Origin: an uncultured Pseudomonadales bacterium
Lineage (GTDB): Bacteria > Pseudomonadota > Gammaproteobacteria > Pseudomonadales > Azotimanducaceae
Reading direction: 5' to 3'
Assembly: GCA_951813515.1 (NCBI GenBank)
Contig: OX638346.1
Span: 62,001 to 126,000 of the forward strand
Length of the DNA stretch: 64,000 nucleotides
How positions within the stretch are numbered: the first letter of the stretch is position 1; each line of letters begins with the position of its first letter. The position numbers were made by a program, and so were the translations under genes. Under the pieces are notes generated by a model. That model was not told the origin of the DNA. It was given only the letters and a program-made list of their open reading frames with translations, and did no database searches. Below are positions 8,771 through 17,563 of the stretch, one piece after another.

Positions 8771-9964
8771 TCATGCAACGCTCCGATGACGATCCGATTC
8801 CGGCCGGACACGGGCGAGTGTCATAATCGCGATCCCGATGGCGGGGATTGACATGCCAATCACGGCATTCCAGCCAAAGAACTGCATGACAACCCCGGCG
8901 GAGAGCGAGCCGGTGGCCGAGATACCGAACACCGTGGCGTCGTTGATGGCCTGGGCGCGAAACCGCTCATCCGGCCGGTGGGCACTGCCCAGGAGCGTCG
9001 TGCCGCCGACGTAGAGGAAGTTCCAGCCCACGCCGAGCGCAACCAGCGACGCGCCATAGTGCAGGACCTCCCGTCCCGCGAAACCGGCGATCACCGTGAT
9101 GCAAAGGATGATGGCGCCGGCAAGCATCACGCGCTGGCTTCCGAACCTGCCGACGAGGTACCCCGTTGCGAGCGAAGGCGCATACATTGCCAGCACGTGC
9201 GCCTGGATCACTGCCGCGGTGTGGTTCAGCGAATGGCCATCGACGACATGCATCGAGAGCGGCGTGGCGGTCATGATGAAGGACATCACGCCATAGCCCA
9301 CCGCCCCGCCGAGGACAGCCACGATGAACACCCGGTTGCGGACAATGGCGCCGACCCCGCGCACGTTTTCCGGGACCACCCGCGCCGTCTGCGGCATCCG
9401 CAGTCGCAACAGCAACAGGCCGACAAGGGCGTAGCATCCCGCTACCGCTACGAATGTTCCGGCGAACCGCGCGCCGCCTATCCAGTACTCGCCACGCGCG
9501 GCGAACTCCGGACCCAAGACCGCTCCCGCCAGGGACCCCAGGAGGGTGATGGAAACCGCCCACCCTGCCGATGACGCGGGGACGCTCTCCGCCGCCGCGA
9601 AACGGTATTGATGCGCGAAAGCATTCGCGACGCCCATGAGCAGGGCAGCCCCGCAGAACAGGACGAAACTCTGCTCGATCATTGCCGCAAAGGCGCAGAT
9701 CGCGCCAACGCAGCCCACTCCCGCGCCGAATGCGAATCCGCGCGCGCGACCGACCCGGGACATGGTCCAGGCGGCGAACACCGTCGCGGCGGCGGTACCG
9801 ACGATGAGCAGCGACATGGACAGCGTGGCGAGCGCCGGCACGGGCGCCATGACGCTCCCGACAATGCCGCCGAGGGTGATCACCGCCACGGTTCCCGTCA
9901 CCGCGGCGGCCTGCGCCACGGCGAGGATCACGACATTCGCGTTGAGGGTTTCCGGCAGACGCAA
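8771..9964 (-). CDS. Major facilitator superfamily transporter
   Basis: A 397-aa, very hydrophobic protein with about 12 predicted membrane helices. It has an MFS-like loop (TMSRVGRARGFAFGAG) after helix 2 and a similar YLVGRFGSQRVMLAG in the second half. The start is probably the TTG at 9964, only 6 bp downstream of the dehydratase stop, so the two genes form one transcript. The C-terminus almost touches the convergent enolase-superfamily gene (5 bp). MFS carriers move small solutes, and the neighbours suggest an organic acid or amino acid. The substrate is unproven. Confidence 0.85.
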   Translation of the reverse strand: MRLPETLNANVVILAVAQAAAVTGTVAVITLGGIVGSVMAPVPALATLSMSLLIVGTAAATVFAAWTMSRVGRARGFAFGAGVGCVGAICAFAAMIEQSFVLFCGAALLMGVANAFAHQYRFAAAESVPASSAGWAVSITLLGSLAGAVLGPEFAARGEYWIGGARFAGTFVAVAGCYALVGLLLLRLRMPQTARVVPENVRGVGAIVRNRVFIVAVLGGAVGYGVMSFIMTATPLSMHVVDGHSLNHTAAVIQAHVLAMYAPSLATGYLVGRFGSQRVMLAGAIILCITVIAGFAGREVLHYGASLVALGVGWNFLYVGGTTLLGSAHRPDERFRAQAINDATVFGISATGSLSAGVVMQFFGWNAVIGMSIPAIGIAIMTLARVRPESDRHRSVA

Positions 9965-9970
9965 GATCGA

Positions 9971-10942
9971 CTACCAGGGCAACCGGTCCAGGTCGACGTT
10001 ACCGCCGGACAGGACAATGCCGACACGCTTTCCGCGCACGTCGATCCGCTCTTCGACGAGGGCGGCGAGAGGCACCGCTGCCGACGGTTCCACCACGACT
10101 TTCATTCGCTCCCACATGAGACGCATCGCGCGAACGATGGCCGTTTCGCCGACGGTAACGATGTCGTCGACGAAACGCTGGACCAGCGCGAAGTTACGAA
10201 CTCCCACGGAAGTCAGCAAGCCGTCGGCTATGGTTTGCGGCGCAACCGATGGCAACCGCTCGCCAGCGCGAAACGACCGGTAGGCATCGTCCGCCCCTTG
10301 TGGTTCGACGGCGATCACGCGAATCCGCGGAGAACGTGACTTGACCGTCAGGGCAGTGCCCGCCGCGAGTCCGCCGCCGCCGATGGGGACCAGGACCAGG
10401 TCAAGGTCCGGCAACGCGTCGAGGAGTTCCAGCGCGACGGTTCCCTGGCCGGCGATGACGCGCGAGTCGTCATAGGGGTGAACGACTTCCGCCTTCGTCC
10501 GGGCGACAATGGCCTCCAGCGACGCTTCCCGCGCGGCAAGCGTCGGCGCGCAGAAGTCGATCTCGGCGCCGTAGCCAGCCACTGCGGCTTTCTTTACGCG
10601 CGGCGCATTGCCTGGTATCACGACCCGGCAGGGAATGCCGCGCAACCTTGCCGCGAGCGCCAGCGCGGCCCCGTGATTGCCCGAAGAGTGCGTCGCGACA
10701 CCACGATGCGCTTCTCCCTGCGACAGTGCGAATACGGTGTTGCAGGCGCCGCGGAACTTGAACGCCCCGGCTTTCTGGAAGTTTTCGCACTTGAAAAAAA
10801 GCCGCGTGCCGAACATGGCGTCCAGCGTCGACGACGTCAGGACGGGGGTGCGGATGGCGTGACCGCGAATGCGAGCCGCCGCATCCCGCACGTCGCGGAC
10901 GGTTGGTAGGTCCGCGGTCAAACAACGATCACGGCTGTCCAT
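9971..10942 (-). CDS. Threonine/serine dehydratase-like PLP enzyme (fold type II)
   Basis: A 323-aa beta-family PLP enzyme. The Schiff-base Lys62 sits in KAGAFKFRGACN. The substrate loop is SSGNHGAALALAA and the PLP-phosphate glycine loop is GGGGLAAG. The C-terminal VVEPSAAVPLAAL and LSGGNVDLDRLPW match catabolic threonine dehydratases and serine racemases, which lack an ACT domain. The product would be a 2-oxo acid plus ammonia. Start ATG 10942; a TTG 6 bp upstream is possible. It precedes the MFS gene in the same orientation. With the nearby D-threonine-aldolase-like enzyme it hints at hydroxy-amino-acid breakdown. Confidence 0.88.
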   Translation of the reverse strand: MDSRDRCLTADLPTVRDVRDAAARIRGHAIRTPVLTSSTLDAMFGTRLFFKCENFQKAGAFKFRGACNTVFALSQGEAHRGVATHSSGNHGAALALAARLRGIPCRVVIPGNAPRVKKAAVAGYGAEIDFCAPTLAAREASLEAIVARTKAEVVHPYDDSRVIAGQGTVALELLDALPDLDLVLVPIGGGGLAAGTALTVKSRSPRIRVIAVEPQGADDAYRSFRAGERLPSVAPQTIADGLLTSVGVRNFALVQRFVDDIVTVGETAIVRAMRLMWERMKVVVEPSAAVPLAALVEERIDVRGKRVGIVLSGGNVDLDRLPW

Positions 10943-11013
10943 GAGCAATGCGTATCCTTGTCCGGTCGCCGGTTCTCAATGGGTATGCCCACAATGCCCC
11001 GACTGGAGGTTGC

Positions 11014-11062
11014 CAGGCAAACATTTTGTAGGCACCATCACAACAATGGTATGGGTTGCCTG
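11014..11062. promoter_or_regulatory. Nested inverted repeats upstream of vapBC, candidate autoregulatory operator
   Basis: The outer arms are caggcaa (11014-11020) and ttgcctg (11056-11062). The inner arms are accat (11034-11038) and atggt (11046-11050). Both pairs share one centre at about 11038-11042. The site ends 28 bp before the VapB start. VapB-VapC complexes usually repress their own operon through palindromes in this position, so an operator is the simplest reading. A hairpin in the leader is the alternative. Confidence 0.5.
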
Positions 11063-11090
11063 TAGAACTTGATATGGGCAGTATGGGTCT

Positions 11091-11339
11091 ATGAAGACGA
11101 CGCTAGACATTCATGACGAACTATTATCGCGGGCAAAGCATCATGCGAAGAACACACGACGTCCACTGCGCGCCGTGGTGGAAGATGGCCTCCGCCGCGT
11201 ACTCTCGGACGACGCACAATCTCGCGAATATGTGCTTCCCGATCTAAGGGTCGGGGACCCGCGCGCGGACGATCCGCTTGAGCGATATTCCTGGCCAGAG
11301 TTGCGTGATCTGATCTACGGCGATCCCGGAACCCGATGA
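11091..11339 (+). CDS. vapB: VapB-type antitoxin
   Basis: An 82-aa protein. Its N-terminus, MKTTLDIHDELLSRAKHHAKNTRRPLRAVVEDGLRRVL, is a ribbon-helix-helix DNA-binding domain of the kind found in VapB antitoxins. The acidic C-terminal tail (DPRADDPLERYSWPEL) would wrap the toxin. The gene overlaps the downstream PIN-domain toxin by 4 bp (ATGA), the usual toxin-antitoxin layout. The nested inverted repeats upstream suggest autoregulation. Confidence 0.85.
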   Translation: MKTTLDIHDELLSRAKHHAKNTRRPLRAVVEDGLRRVLSDDAQSREYVLPDLRVGDPRADDPLERYSWPELRDLIYGDPGTR

Positions 11340-11776
11340 TCGCGGTCGACACCAACCTGCTCGTCTATGCACACCGACGGGAATCGCGCGTCGGCGAGAC
11401 CGCACATGCCCTCTTGACCGCCCTCGCCGAAGGAGATCGAGTCTGGGCGATCCCCTGGCCATGCTGCTACGAGTTCTTGAGCGTCGTGACGAACCGTCGC
11501 ATCTGGAAGGAAAATGCTTCGACTCCGACACAGGCATGGCGTCAGTTTCACGCTTGGTCCGAGTCGCCATCCAATAGCATGATCGGCGAAACCCGCGACT
11601 TCGTAGGAGTGTTGCGCCGGTTCGTACAGCGCGCGCATGTCGTCAGTGGAGTCGTCCACGACGCCCGCATCGCTGCCATTTGCGTGGCGCACGGCGTCGA
11701 GACCCTGTTCACCCGGGACCGGGACTTTTCGTTGTTTCCGGAGATCCGCACGCGCGATCCCCTCGCCAGGAAATAG
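11336..11776 (+). CDS. vapC: VapC-type PIN-domain ribonuclease toxin
   Basis: A 146-aa PIN-domain protein starting MIAVDTNLLVYAHRRES with the first catalytic Asp at position 5. The conserved acidic cluster continues with the VVHDARIAAICVAHGVETLFTRDRDFSLFPEI segment. PIN toxins cleave RNA, often tRNA, until bound by their antitoxin. Translational coupling to vapB through ATGA supports one module. It is convergent with a TonB-receptor gene 65 bp away. A second, unrelated VapBC pair is at 20.2 kb. Confidence 0.87.
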   Translation: MIAVDTNLLVYAHRRESRVGETAHALLTALAEGDRVWAIPWPCCYEFLSVVTNRRIWKENASTPTQAWRQFHAWSESPSNSMIGETRDFVGVLRRFVQRAHVVSGVVHDARIAAICVAHGVETLFTRDRDFSLFPEIRTRDPLARK

Positions 11777-11841
11777 CGCCAAACTCGAACCTGGCTCGCT
11801 GCCGAATTTGAACCTGCGATGCCCCAGGTCGAACGGGTCGG

Positions 11842-14643
11842 CTACATCTGGAAGCGTACCCTCCCGTACACGAAACGGCCTACGGTGTCGAAGGTGCGCA
11901 CGTCCGTATTGTCATTGAAACCGTCAAGCGAGAACGACGGATCTTCATCGAGAACGTTGTCCACGCCGACGGTCAGCATGGACCTGCCGCGCCATGCGTC
12001 GAACCGCCAGTTCGCCTGCAGGTCGTGGTATACCGCACCGTCCAATGTCCGTTCCAGGATGTCCCCGGTAAATTGGTCTTCGTATTCTTCCATGACGTCG
12101 TCAATGAACCGAATGTCCCAGGAAACGTCGACGTTGTCATTGAAGATATAGGCCAACCCCAGTGAATATTTCCACTCCCCAAAGTGCCCATCCTGGTCAT
12201 CACGGAACCACCGCGCATGTTCAATCACGGTGCCGTCCGGCTGAATCACGTCGTGCGCGAGTATGCGCGTCAGGTCGAGGCGAACATCCAACTCACCTAC
12301 CGGCAGCGGGAGACCCTGATAGGCGAGTGCCAGATCGATGCCGGAAGAATCCAGTCCCGCTGCGTTCGCGGTCCGATTATCCAGTTGTCGCACGTTGCCG
12401 TCGGGGAAACGGTCAATCCTGTCGCACAGTTCACCGCGCATCGCGCAGGCGTTCAGGATGAAGTCCGCACCGAGTCCGCCGATCGCATCCACGAGTTCGT
12501 AATCGTAATAGTCGAGCGCCAGGGACAGCCCCGCAAGTGCCGTTTCCGGCGTCCATACCAAGCCGACGGTAAAGATGTCCGCCTGTTCCGGAGTGAGTGC
12601 CGGGTTGCCGCCCACACGGGTTCGAACCTGGGTGCTGATGATCTCGAAACCCTGGTCGGGAACACGCGGGTCCATGCAGATACTCCCGCCCACACGACCA
12701 CCGGAGCAGGGATCCGACAGGGACGGGAAGGAGGATCCGGCACCGCCAAACAGCTCGCCGACATTCGGGGCGCGGAACGCCGTGGAGAAGCTGCCCCGCA
12801 CCACGACATCGCCGCCGACCCTCCACCGCAGACCGATCTTGGGGTTGGTAGTCGAGCCGAAGTCGCTGTATTCCGAATACCGCACCGCCGCCTCGACCTC
12901 GACAAGCTCCGCCAGGGGTTGGTCCGCGAACAACGGCAGCACGATTTCCAGGTAGCCTTCGATGACGTCGTAGCCGCCCGAAGTGGGTTGCCGCGGCGTA
13001 CCGGTCGCTGCATCTCCCAGCGCCGCGACCCTCGGATCCGGCATATCGAAAGCGAACTCGTCCCGGTACTCGAGCCCGAACGCTGCGCCGACAGCGCCGG
13101 CGGGTACTTGGAACAATGACGGTGTGGTCAACGAGACGGCGAACATCCGCTGGTCCATGCCGAAAGTCTCGTCAGTCGTGAAAGTGATGTAGTCGAGCAT
13201 CTCCTGCGTGACGCTATTTTCCCCGAAGGTGTTCAACGGCACACAGTTCTCGGTGTCGTTGGCGCAGCGCAGATTCCCCGGCGAATCGCCGATGGTCGGA
13301 CCCACCGCGTTTGCGACGCGTTCAAGATCGTAGATATGCCCGAAACGGGACGCGCGTTTCGACTCGCCATAGGACGCGTGGGCCTCCCAGGACCAACCGA
13401 CGAGCGGGCCCTCGAACCAGTCTCCGTGCAGACCGACCAGGAGCCTCGCGGTATCCTCATCGTTCGGTGAGGTGCGCGACCCGCCTTCGACCATGCGCCG
13501 CCGCCAGTCAGGAATATCCGCGCCCAGCGGGTTATGGAAGTTGTCTTTCGAATACGGCGCCGGATGGCCGAAGAACGCCAGCGGCGCGAGCGGAACTTCC
13601 GCCAGTTTCTGCTCGGACGAACGCACTACGTATGTCGTTTCGAGATGTCCCGAGAGGTCTCCCAGAAGACCCACGGGCAAGTCATCGAGTTCGCTCTCGC
13701 CAAGGAAAGACAATGATGCCCGCGAATTCGGTTGCCGCTGGTAGTTGGACGGCGCGTAGTTGTAGGAGTCGCCCCCAAAGTAGTCGAACGTGCGGAAGTC
13801 TCCGTACTCCGGTCCCAACGTCAGGTCGCAATTCCCCTCGAGAACGCCGTCTCCGTTGCAGTCGCGACCCGCCGCTTCTTCTGTGAAACTCTGGTAGCGC
13901 CCCCAGGGCGGAGCCGAACTGCCGAGAAAAATGATCTCTCCCGCCGCATAGAAGAGCGGCGTCTGGGCCCACTCGCGACCGGTGACCTCGATTTCCTCTT
14001 CGTCGGTAAAGGACGCTATGAAGATCGAGTTCCCGGGACCTCCGATAGTCAGGTCCACTTGCTGACGGGCTCCGCCGCCTCGCGTCGAATCCCCCGCATA
14101 TGCACTCAACTCGAAGCCTTCGAATTGCTTCTTCGTAATGACGTTGACCACGCCCGCCACGGCATCCGAGCCATAGACTGCCGACGCTCCGTCCTTCAGG
14201 ACCTCGACCCTCTCGATGACCGATGTGGGTATCGTGTTGAGGTCGACCGCCAGACCGTTCGCGCCATCATCCACACTGGCCACGGCCCGCCGACCGTTGA
14301 TGAGGACAAGGGTTCGTACTGCGCCTATACCGCGCAGCGAAATCTGCATGACCCCGCCGCCGCCGTTGTTGACCTGTGTCGTCTGCGCGCCTCCCGCGAC
14401 AGACGGTATCTCCCGCAACAACTGCCCGATTGAAGTCGCGCCGGAACGGGCGATATCTTCCGAGGAATACGTCGCCACAGGCGCCACGCCATCCAGGTCC
14501 GCGCGCGGTATCCTCGAACCCGTCACGACGATCTCCTCGATCACGGGCTGGCCCTCCTGCGCGAACGCCGATTGCGACACGGGCAACGATAAGCACAATG
14601 CCATGAGCAGGCATCCCGGGATATGCAGGCACCTCGGCGCCAT
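11842..14643 (-). CDS. TonB-dependent outer-membrane receptor
   Basis: A 933-aa receptor. It has a signal peptide (hydrophobic core LLMALCLSLPVS, cleavage near SAFAQ), a TonB-box-like IEEIVVTGSRIPR segment and a plug domain (ARSGATSIGQLLREIPSVAG; GVVNVITKKQFEG). A long beta-barrel follows and ends in the aromatic signature VYGRVRFQM. ATG 14643 is chosen because GGGA lies at good spacing and the signal peptide starts there; TTG 14664 and ATG 14661 have no ribosome-binding site. It would import a large or scarce ligand with TonB energy. The substrate is unknown: it has the Gln/Asn-rich plug style of proteobacterial receptors for oligomers rather than an obvious siderophore receptor. It is monocistronic. 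Confidence 0.92.
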   Translation of the reverse strand: MAPRCLHIPGCLLMALCLSLPVSQSAFAQEGQPVIEEIVVTGSRIPRADLDGVAPVATYSSEDIARSGATSIGQLLREIPSVAGGAQTTQVNNGGGGVMQISLRGIGAVRTLVLINGRRAVASVDDGANGLAVDLNTIPTSVIERVEVLKDGASAVYGSDAVAGVVNVITKKQFEGFELSAYAGDSTRGGGARQQVDLTIGGPGNSIFIASFTDEEEIEVTGREWAQTPLFYAAGEIIFLGSSAPPWGRYQSFTEEAAGRDCNGDGVLEGNCDLTLGPEYGDFRTFDYFGGDSYNYAPSNYQRQPNSRASLSFLGESELDDLPVGLLGDLSGHLETTYVVRSSEQKLAEVPLAPLAFFGHPAPYSKDNFHNPLGADIPDWRRRMVEGGSRTSPNDEDTARLLVGLHGDWFEGPLVGWSWEAHASYGESKRASRFGHIYDLERVANAVGPTIGDSPGNLRCANDTENCVPLNTFGENSVTQEMLDYITFTTDETFGMDQRMFAVSLTTPSLFQVPAGAVGAAFGLEYRDEFAFDMPDPRVAALGDAATGTPRQPTSGGYDVIEGYLEIVLPLFADQPLAELVEVEAAVRYSEYSDFGSTTNPKIGLRWRVGGDVVVRGSFSTAFRAPNVGELFGGAGSSFPSLSDPCSGGRVGGSICMDPRVPDQGFEIISTQVRTRVGGNPALTPEQADIFTVGLVWTPETALAGLSLALDYYDYELVDAIGGLGADFILNACAMRGELCDRIDRFPDGNVRQLDNRTANAAGLDSSGIDLALAYQGLPLPVGELDVRLDLTRILAHDVIQPDGTVIEHARWFRDDQDGHFGEWKYSLGLAYIFNDNVDVSWDIRFIDDVMEEYEDQFTGDILERTLDGAVYHDLQANWRFDAWRGRSMLTVGVDNVLDEDPSFSLDGFNDNTDVRTFDTVGRFVYGRVRFQM

Positions 14644-14811
14644 CGCGATTTCCCTGTCCATCAAGAGTTCAATATGTTCATTTTGGTTGCTCCTCCGTCA
14701 ACGGGTGCAACACGAAGCCGTGATCACGGCATCATGTGCAGTCCGAATCTCTTGCGGTCAGAAAGTGTAGTGAGCCAACACGCGTTGTATGCGTCGTTAA
14801 GCGACATGAAT

Positions 14812-14865
14812 ATGAAGACACCCGTCATATCCGACGTGCACCGCAACGCCGAAACAGTCTGCGAC
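14812..14865 (+). pseudogene. Orphan 5' fragment of the phosphoesterase gene
   Basis: The 54 bp here align with the first 54 bp of the phosphoesterase gene at 14952. About 36 of the first 41 positions match, with reading MKTPVISDVHRNAE against MKTLVISDVHGNAE. Similarity ends after about 45 bp, and no longer open frame follows. In the fragment the metal-motif DVHGN reads DVHRN. It lies just upstream of the intact gene, so it is probably the left-over start of a tandem duplicate. Confidence 0.65.
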
Positions 14866-14951
14866 AGTGGCTGCGTTGCAGTGGCGACAAGGTATCCTCG
14901 CTCGGGTAAAGTGACGCCCGCATGACGCAACAAGCCCCTGATCGGAGCCCC

Positions 14952-15698
14952 ATGAAAACACTGGTCATTTCCGACGTGCACGGCAACGCCGAAGCCTTGT
15001 CCGCGATCCTCGAGAAGGAACGCGACGCGAAGATGACTGTCTTCCTCGGGGATTCGATTCTCCCCGGTCCGCAGCCGAACGAAACCATGGAGTTGCTCCA
15101 AGGGTTGTCCGGCATTTCCATCATGGGCAACCACGATCTGGAAATGCTGGAGCCTCAGCGCGCCAATGCTCCGGCCTCGTGGCAGGCCTTGCTCGACTGG
15201 ACCTTCGACGTGTTCGACCCCGCCGGCTACGAGTATCTGCGCAACATGCTGCCGGGCGGGGACTTCGAAGTGGATGGAATCAGGATGTGCCTGCGGCACG
15301 GAAACCTGCCGGGAGCGCTTCGCCGCGCCCTTCCCGACTCGCCGGACGAAGCCCTGGCCGAACTGGCGGACGGCAGTGATTGCCCGTACGTGCTTTTCGG
15401 CCATTCCCACGTCCAGTTCAGGCGCACACTCAAGGGACAGGAATTCATCAATCCCGGAAGCGTTGGACAGAATCGCTGCGGCAAGCTCCTGGCCTGCTAT
15501 GGCGTGTTCGAAGACCGCGTATTCCACCACCGCCATGTCGAATTCGATCCAAACCCATGGCTCGAGGCCGTGGACGGGATCACCGCGCTCGACGACCACC
15601 CCGACTTCCGCGAGTGGCTAAAACAGGGATTGCTCAGCGGCTACGGTGTTGGCGAGCGGGAACCGTGGACACGGTACGCACAGCAAGGCTACTTCTGA
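14952..15698 (+). CDS. Calcineurin-like metallophosphoesterase
   Basis: A 248-aa protein of the YfcE/MJ0936-like phosphodiesterase group. Metal-binding motifs are in order: SDVHGNAEAL (D-x-H), FLGDSILPGP (GD), MGNHDLEM (GNHD), then a single His in LRHGN, and GHSHVQF (GHxH). The NPGSVGQNR segment is typical of this group. It hydrolyses phosphodiesters or phosphomonoesters with two metal ions; the true substrate is open. ATG 14952 is preferred over 14922 because GGAG lies 5-6 nt upstream and the protein then begins at the conserved strand. A truncated copy of its start lies 140 bp upstream. Confidence 0.87.
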   Translation: MKTLVISDVHGNAEALSAILEKERDAKMTVFLGDSILPGPQPNETMELLQGLSGISIMGNHDLEMLEPQRANAPASWQALLDWTFDVFDPAGYEYLRNMLPGGDFEVDGIRMCLRHGNLPGALRRALPDSPDEALAELADGSDCPYVLFGHSHVQFRRTLKGQEFINPGSVGQNRCGKLLACYGVFEDRVFHHRHVEFDPNPWLEAVDGITALDDHPDFREWLKQGLLSGYGVGEREPWTRYAQQGYF

Positions 15699-15728
15699 CA
15701 CCAGTGTCGTGTCACGCCAAGGCAGGCG

Positions 15729-16586
15729 TCAGGTCTTTTCTTCGAGCAGTTGGCGATATATCCGCAGGTGGCGCAGCGACGAAACTTCGTCTCCGCGCAG
15801 CTCGAATATTCGCGCCAGGTTGTAGTGGGCATCCGGCACGCCGGGCGCGCGGTGGTAGTACTCCGCCGCCGTGGACAGCTCGTCCAGTTCGTCGAACACC
15901 GTACCCGTGTTGTAGATCGCGAGTTCGTGTCCGGGGGCGGCGTCGAGCGCCAGACGATAGTGGCGTTTGGCCCGTTTCAGATCGCCTTCCAACTGGAACA
16001 GCCGACCGAGGTTGACATGCGCGTCCGCATTTTCCGGATTGAGGGCTATGGCGCGGGCGTAGGCTTCCTTCGCTTTGGGCACGTCGGTGTCCTCGTAGTC
16101 CAGCCCCAGGTTGTACCACTCGTGGCTGCCCAACTCCTCCATGTCACTGAAGTCGTCCAACTCGCGATCGGCGATGCGGGCGACTTCAAATGATGCTTCT
16201 GCCGATAGGGGCGTGCCGAAGTCGAGATGGCCCTGCCCCGATTCCGCGTCCCAAAGTTCCTTTGCGTCCCGGACCACCACATCTTTGCCATCGGCGAAGA
16301 TGCGCAGGGAAGCGAGCGGCGTCGCTTCGGGAAGTCTGCCCTTGAGCTTGGTGAGCGCGGAAATCGCCTTGCGCGAGGGGACCTTGTCGTCCAATAGCCC
16401 CTTGGCGGTACGCAATAGCACGACATCCTGAAACGAGAATCGGTACTCGCGGCGTCCGCCTCGCTGCGGTTCGACGATGCCCCGCTTGACGTACTGCCTC
16501 ACCTGGTCGTGACTGAGGCCAATCAGGCCCGCCACTTCTCCCGTGGTGTATCCGGCCGCTGACCTGTTGTTGTCCACTTCTGCCAT
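15729..16586 (-). CDS. MerR-type helix-turn-helix protein with TPR repeats
   Basis: A 285-aa fusion. Residues about 10-75 form a MerR-like winged helix (YTTGEVAGLIGLSHDQVRQYVKRGIVEP, then FSFQDVVLLRTAKGLLD). Residues about 150-285 form TPR-like repeats (EWYNLGLDYEDTDVPKAKEAYARAIALNPENADAHVNLGRLFQLEGDLKRAKRHYRLALDAAPG and two further units). It lies 35 bp downstream of ku on the same strand, beside divergent ligD. That position recurs around bacterial end-joining genes as far as I know, but a regulatory role over ku/ligD is inference. The TPR part may bind a protein partner in place of the small-molecule pocket of classic MerR regulators. Confidence 0.8.
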   Translation of the reverse strand: MAEVDNNRSAAGYTTGEVAGLIGLSHDQVRQYVKRGIVEPQRGGRREYRFSFQDVVLLRTAKGLLDDKVPSRKAISALTKLKGRLPEATPLASLRIFADGKDVVVRDAKELWDAESGQGHLDFGTPLSAEASFEVARIADRELDDFSDMEELGSHEWYNLGLDYEDTDVPKAKEAYARAIALNPENADAHVNLGRLFQLEGDLKRAKRHYRLALDAAPGHELAIYNTGTVFDELDELSTAAEYYHRAPGVPDAHYNLARIFELRGDEVSSLRHLRIYRQLLEEKT

Positions 16587-16621
16587 CGGCTATGGCTTTT
16601 TTCGGCCTCTACTCTCGGCTT

Positions 16622-17518
16622 CTACGCCTTCGCGCGGCGTTTCGTCTTCGTTTCGCCGCGCCCGTTTGCGGCGACGCCTTTCCTGGTTGATCCTGACGAG
16701 GTTTCCCGGCGCGCCGCACGTTTCGCCGGCTTCGCGTCTCCATCCGCGTTGACGGAAGCCTTCAGCGCTTCCATCAGGTCGATGATCTTCGCTTCGGGGC
16801 GCTCTTCCGGCGCGACCGATACGTCCTTGCCCTCCACCTTTTGCTGGATCAACTCCAGCATGTGCGCACGAATCCCATCTTCGAACCTGTCCGGTTCAAA
16901 CGCCTCGTTCGTACGTTGCTCGATGATCTGAATGGCGAGGTCCAGTTCTCCCTCTGCCACTTCGACCGAGTCCAGGGGCACCTCGTCAAAAGTCCGCAAC
17001 TCCTCTTGGTACTTGAGTTGCTCCAACACCAGTCCATCGCCCATTGGACGCACCAGCACCAGGTGACTGCGGCCCCGCTTGGCGAAGTTGGCCAGCGCGG
17101 CGCGGCCGGTTTCCTGCAATGCCTGCTTCAGCAAATGATAGGAGCGTGCCGCCCCGGTATCGGGTCCCAGGTAGTACACGTGATCGATGTAGATTCGCTC
17201 CACGTCGGACAGCGGGATGAACTCGGCGATGTCGATCGCATTGGTCGACTCGACGTTGAGCGCTTTCAGCTCCTCCGCCGTGAAGGTCACATACTGGCCC
17301 TTGGAGAATTCATAGCCCTGGATCAGCTCGCTGCGCTGAACTACCTCCCCATCGGTCGCACGGATATACTGCTGCTTGACTCTCGACACCTGTGTGCCAT
17401 CGTCACTCAGATAGTTGAAACGGATTGCCCTGGTGGTATCCACCGTCGAGTAAAGCTTGACGGGGATGGAGACCAGGCCGAAGGATATGGTTGCAGAACC
17501 AATGGGACGCGCGGCCAT
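16622..17518 (-). CDS. ku: Non-homologous end-joining protein Ku
   Basis: A 298-aa bacterial Ku. The N-terminus (AARPIGSATISFGLVSIPVKLYS) and the KQQYIRATDGEVV, YEFSKGQYVTFTAEELKAL and IDHVYYLGPD segments are family hallmarks of the bridge and beta-barrel core. A basic, Lys/Arg-rich C-terminal tail follows residue about 265 (AKRAARRE to KTKRRAKA). Ku homodimers thread onto double-strand ends and recruit LigD. The gene is divergent from ligD with only 45 bp between starts, so a shared promoter region is likely. Confidence 0.95.
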   Translation of the reverse strand: MAARPIGSATISFGLVSIPVKLYSTVDTTRAIRFNYLSDDGTQVSRVKQQYIRATDGEVVQRSELIQGYEFSKGQYVTFTAEELKALNVESTNAIDIAEFIPLSDVERIYIDHVYYLGPDTGAARSYHLLKQALQETGRAALANFAKRGRSHLVLVRPMGDGLVLEQLKYQEELRTFDEVPLDSVEVAEGELDLAIQIIEQRTNEAFEPDRFEDGIRAHMLELIQQKVEGKDVSVAPEERPEAKIIDLMEALKASVNADGDAKPAKRAARRETSSGSTRKGVAANGRGETKTKRRAKA

Positions 17519-17563
17519 CTGACGTACTCCGCGATGTTTTGGCGACTATAGCGCAGCTCCCAT

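Noticed and set aside
10960..11000. Weak resemblance to the dispersed repeat upstream of vapB
   Set aside because: Only short words such as ggtcgc match, which is expected by chance in GC-rich sequence.
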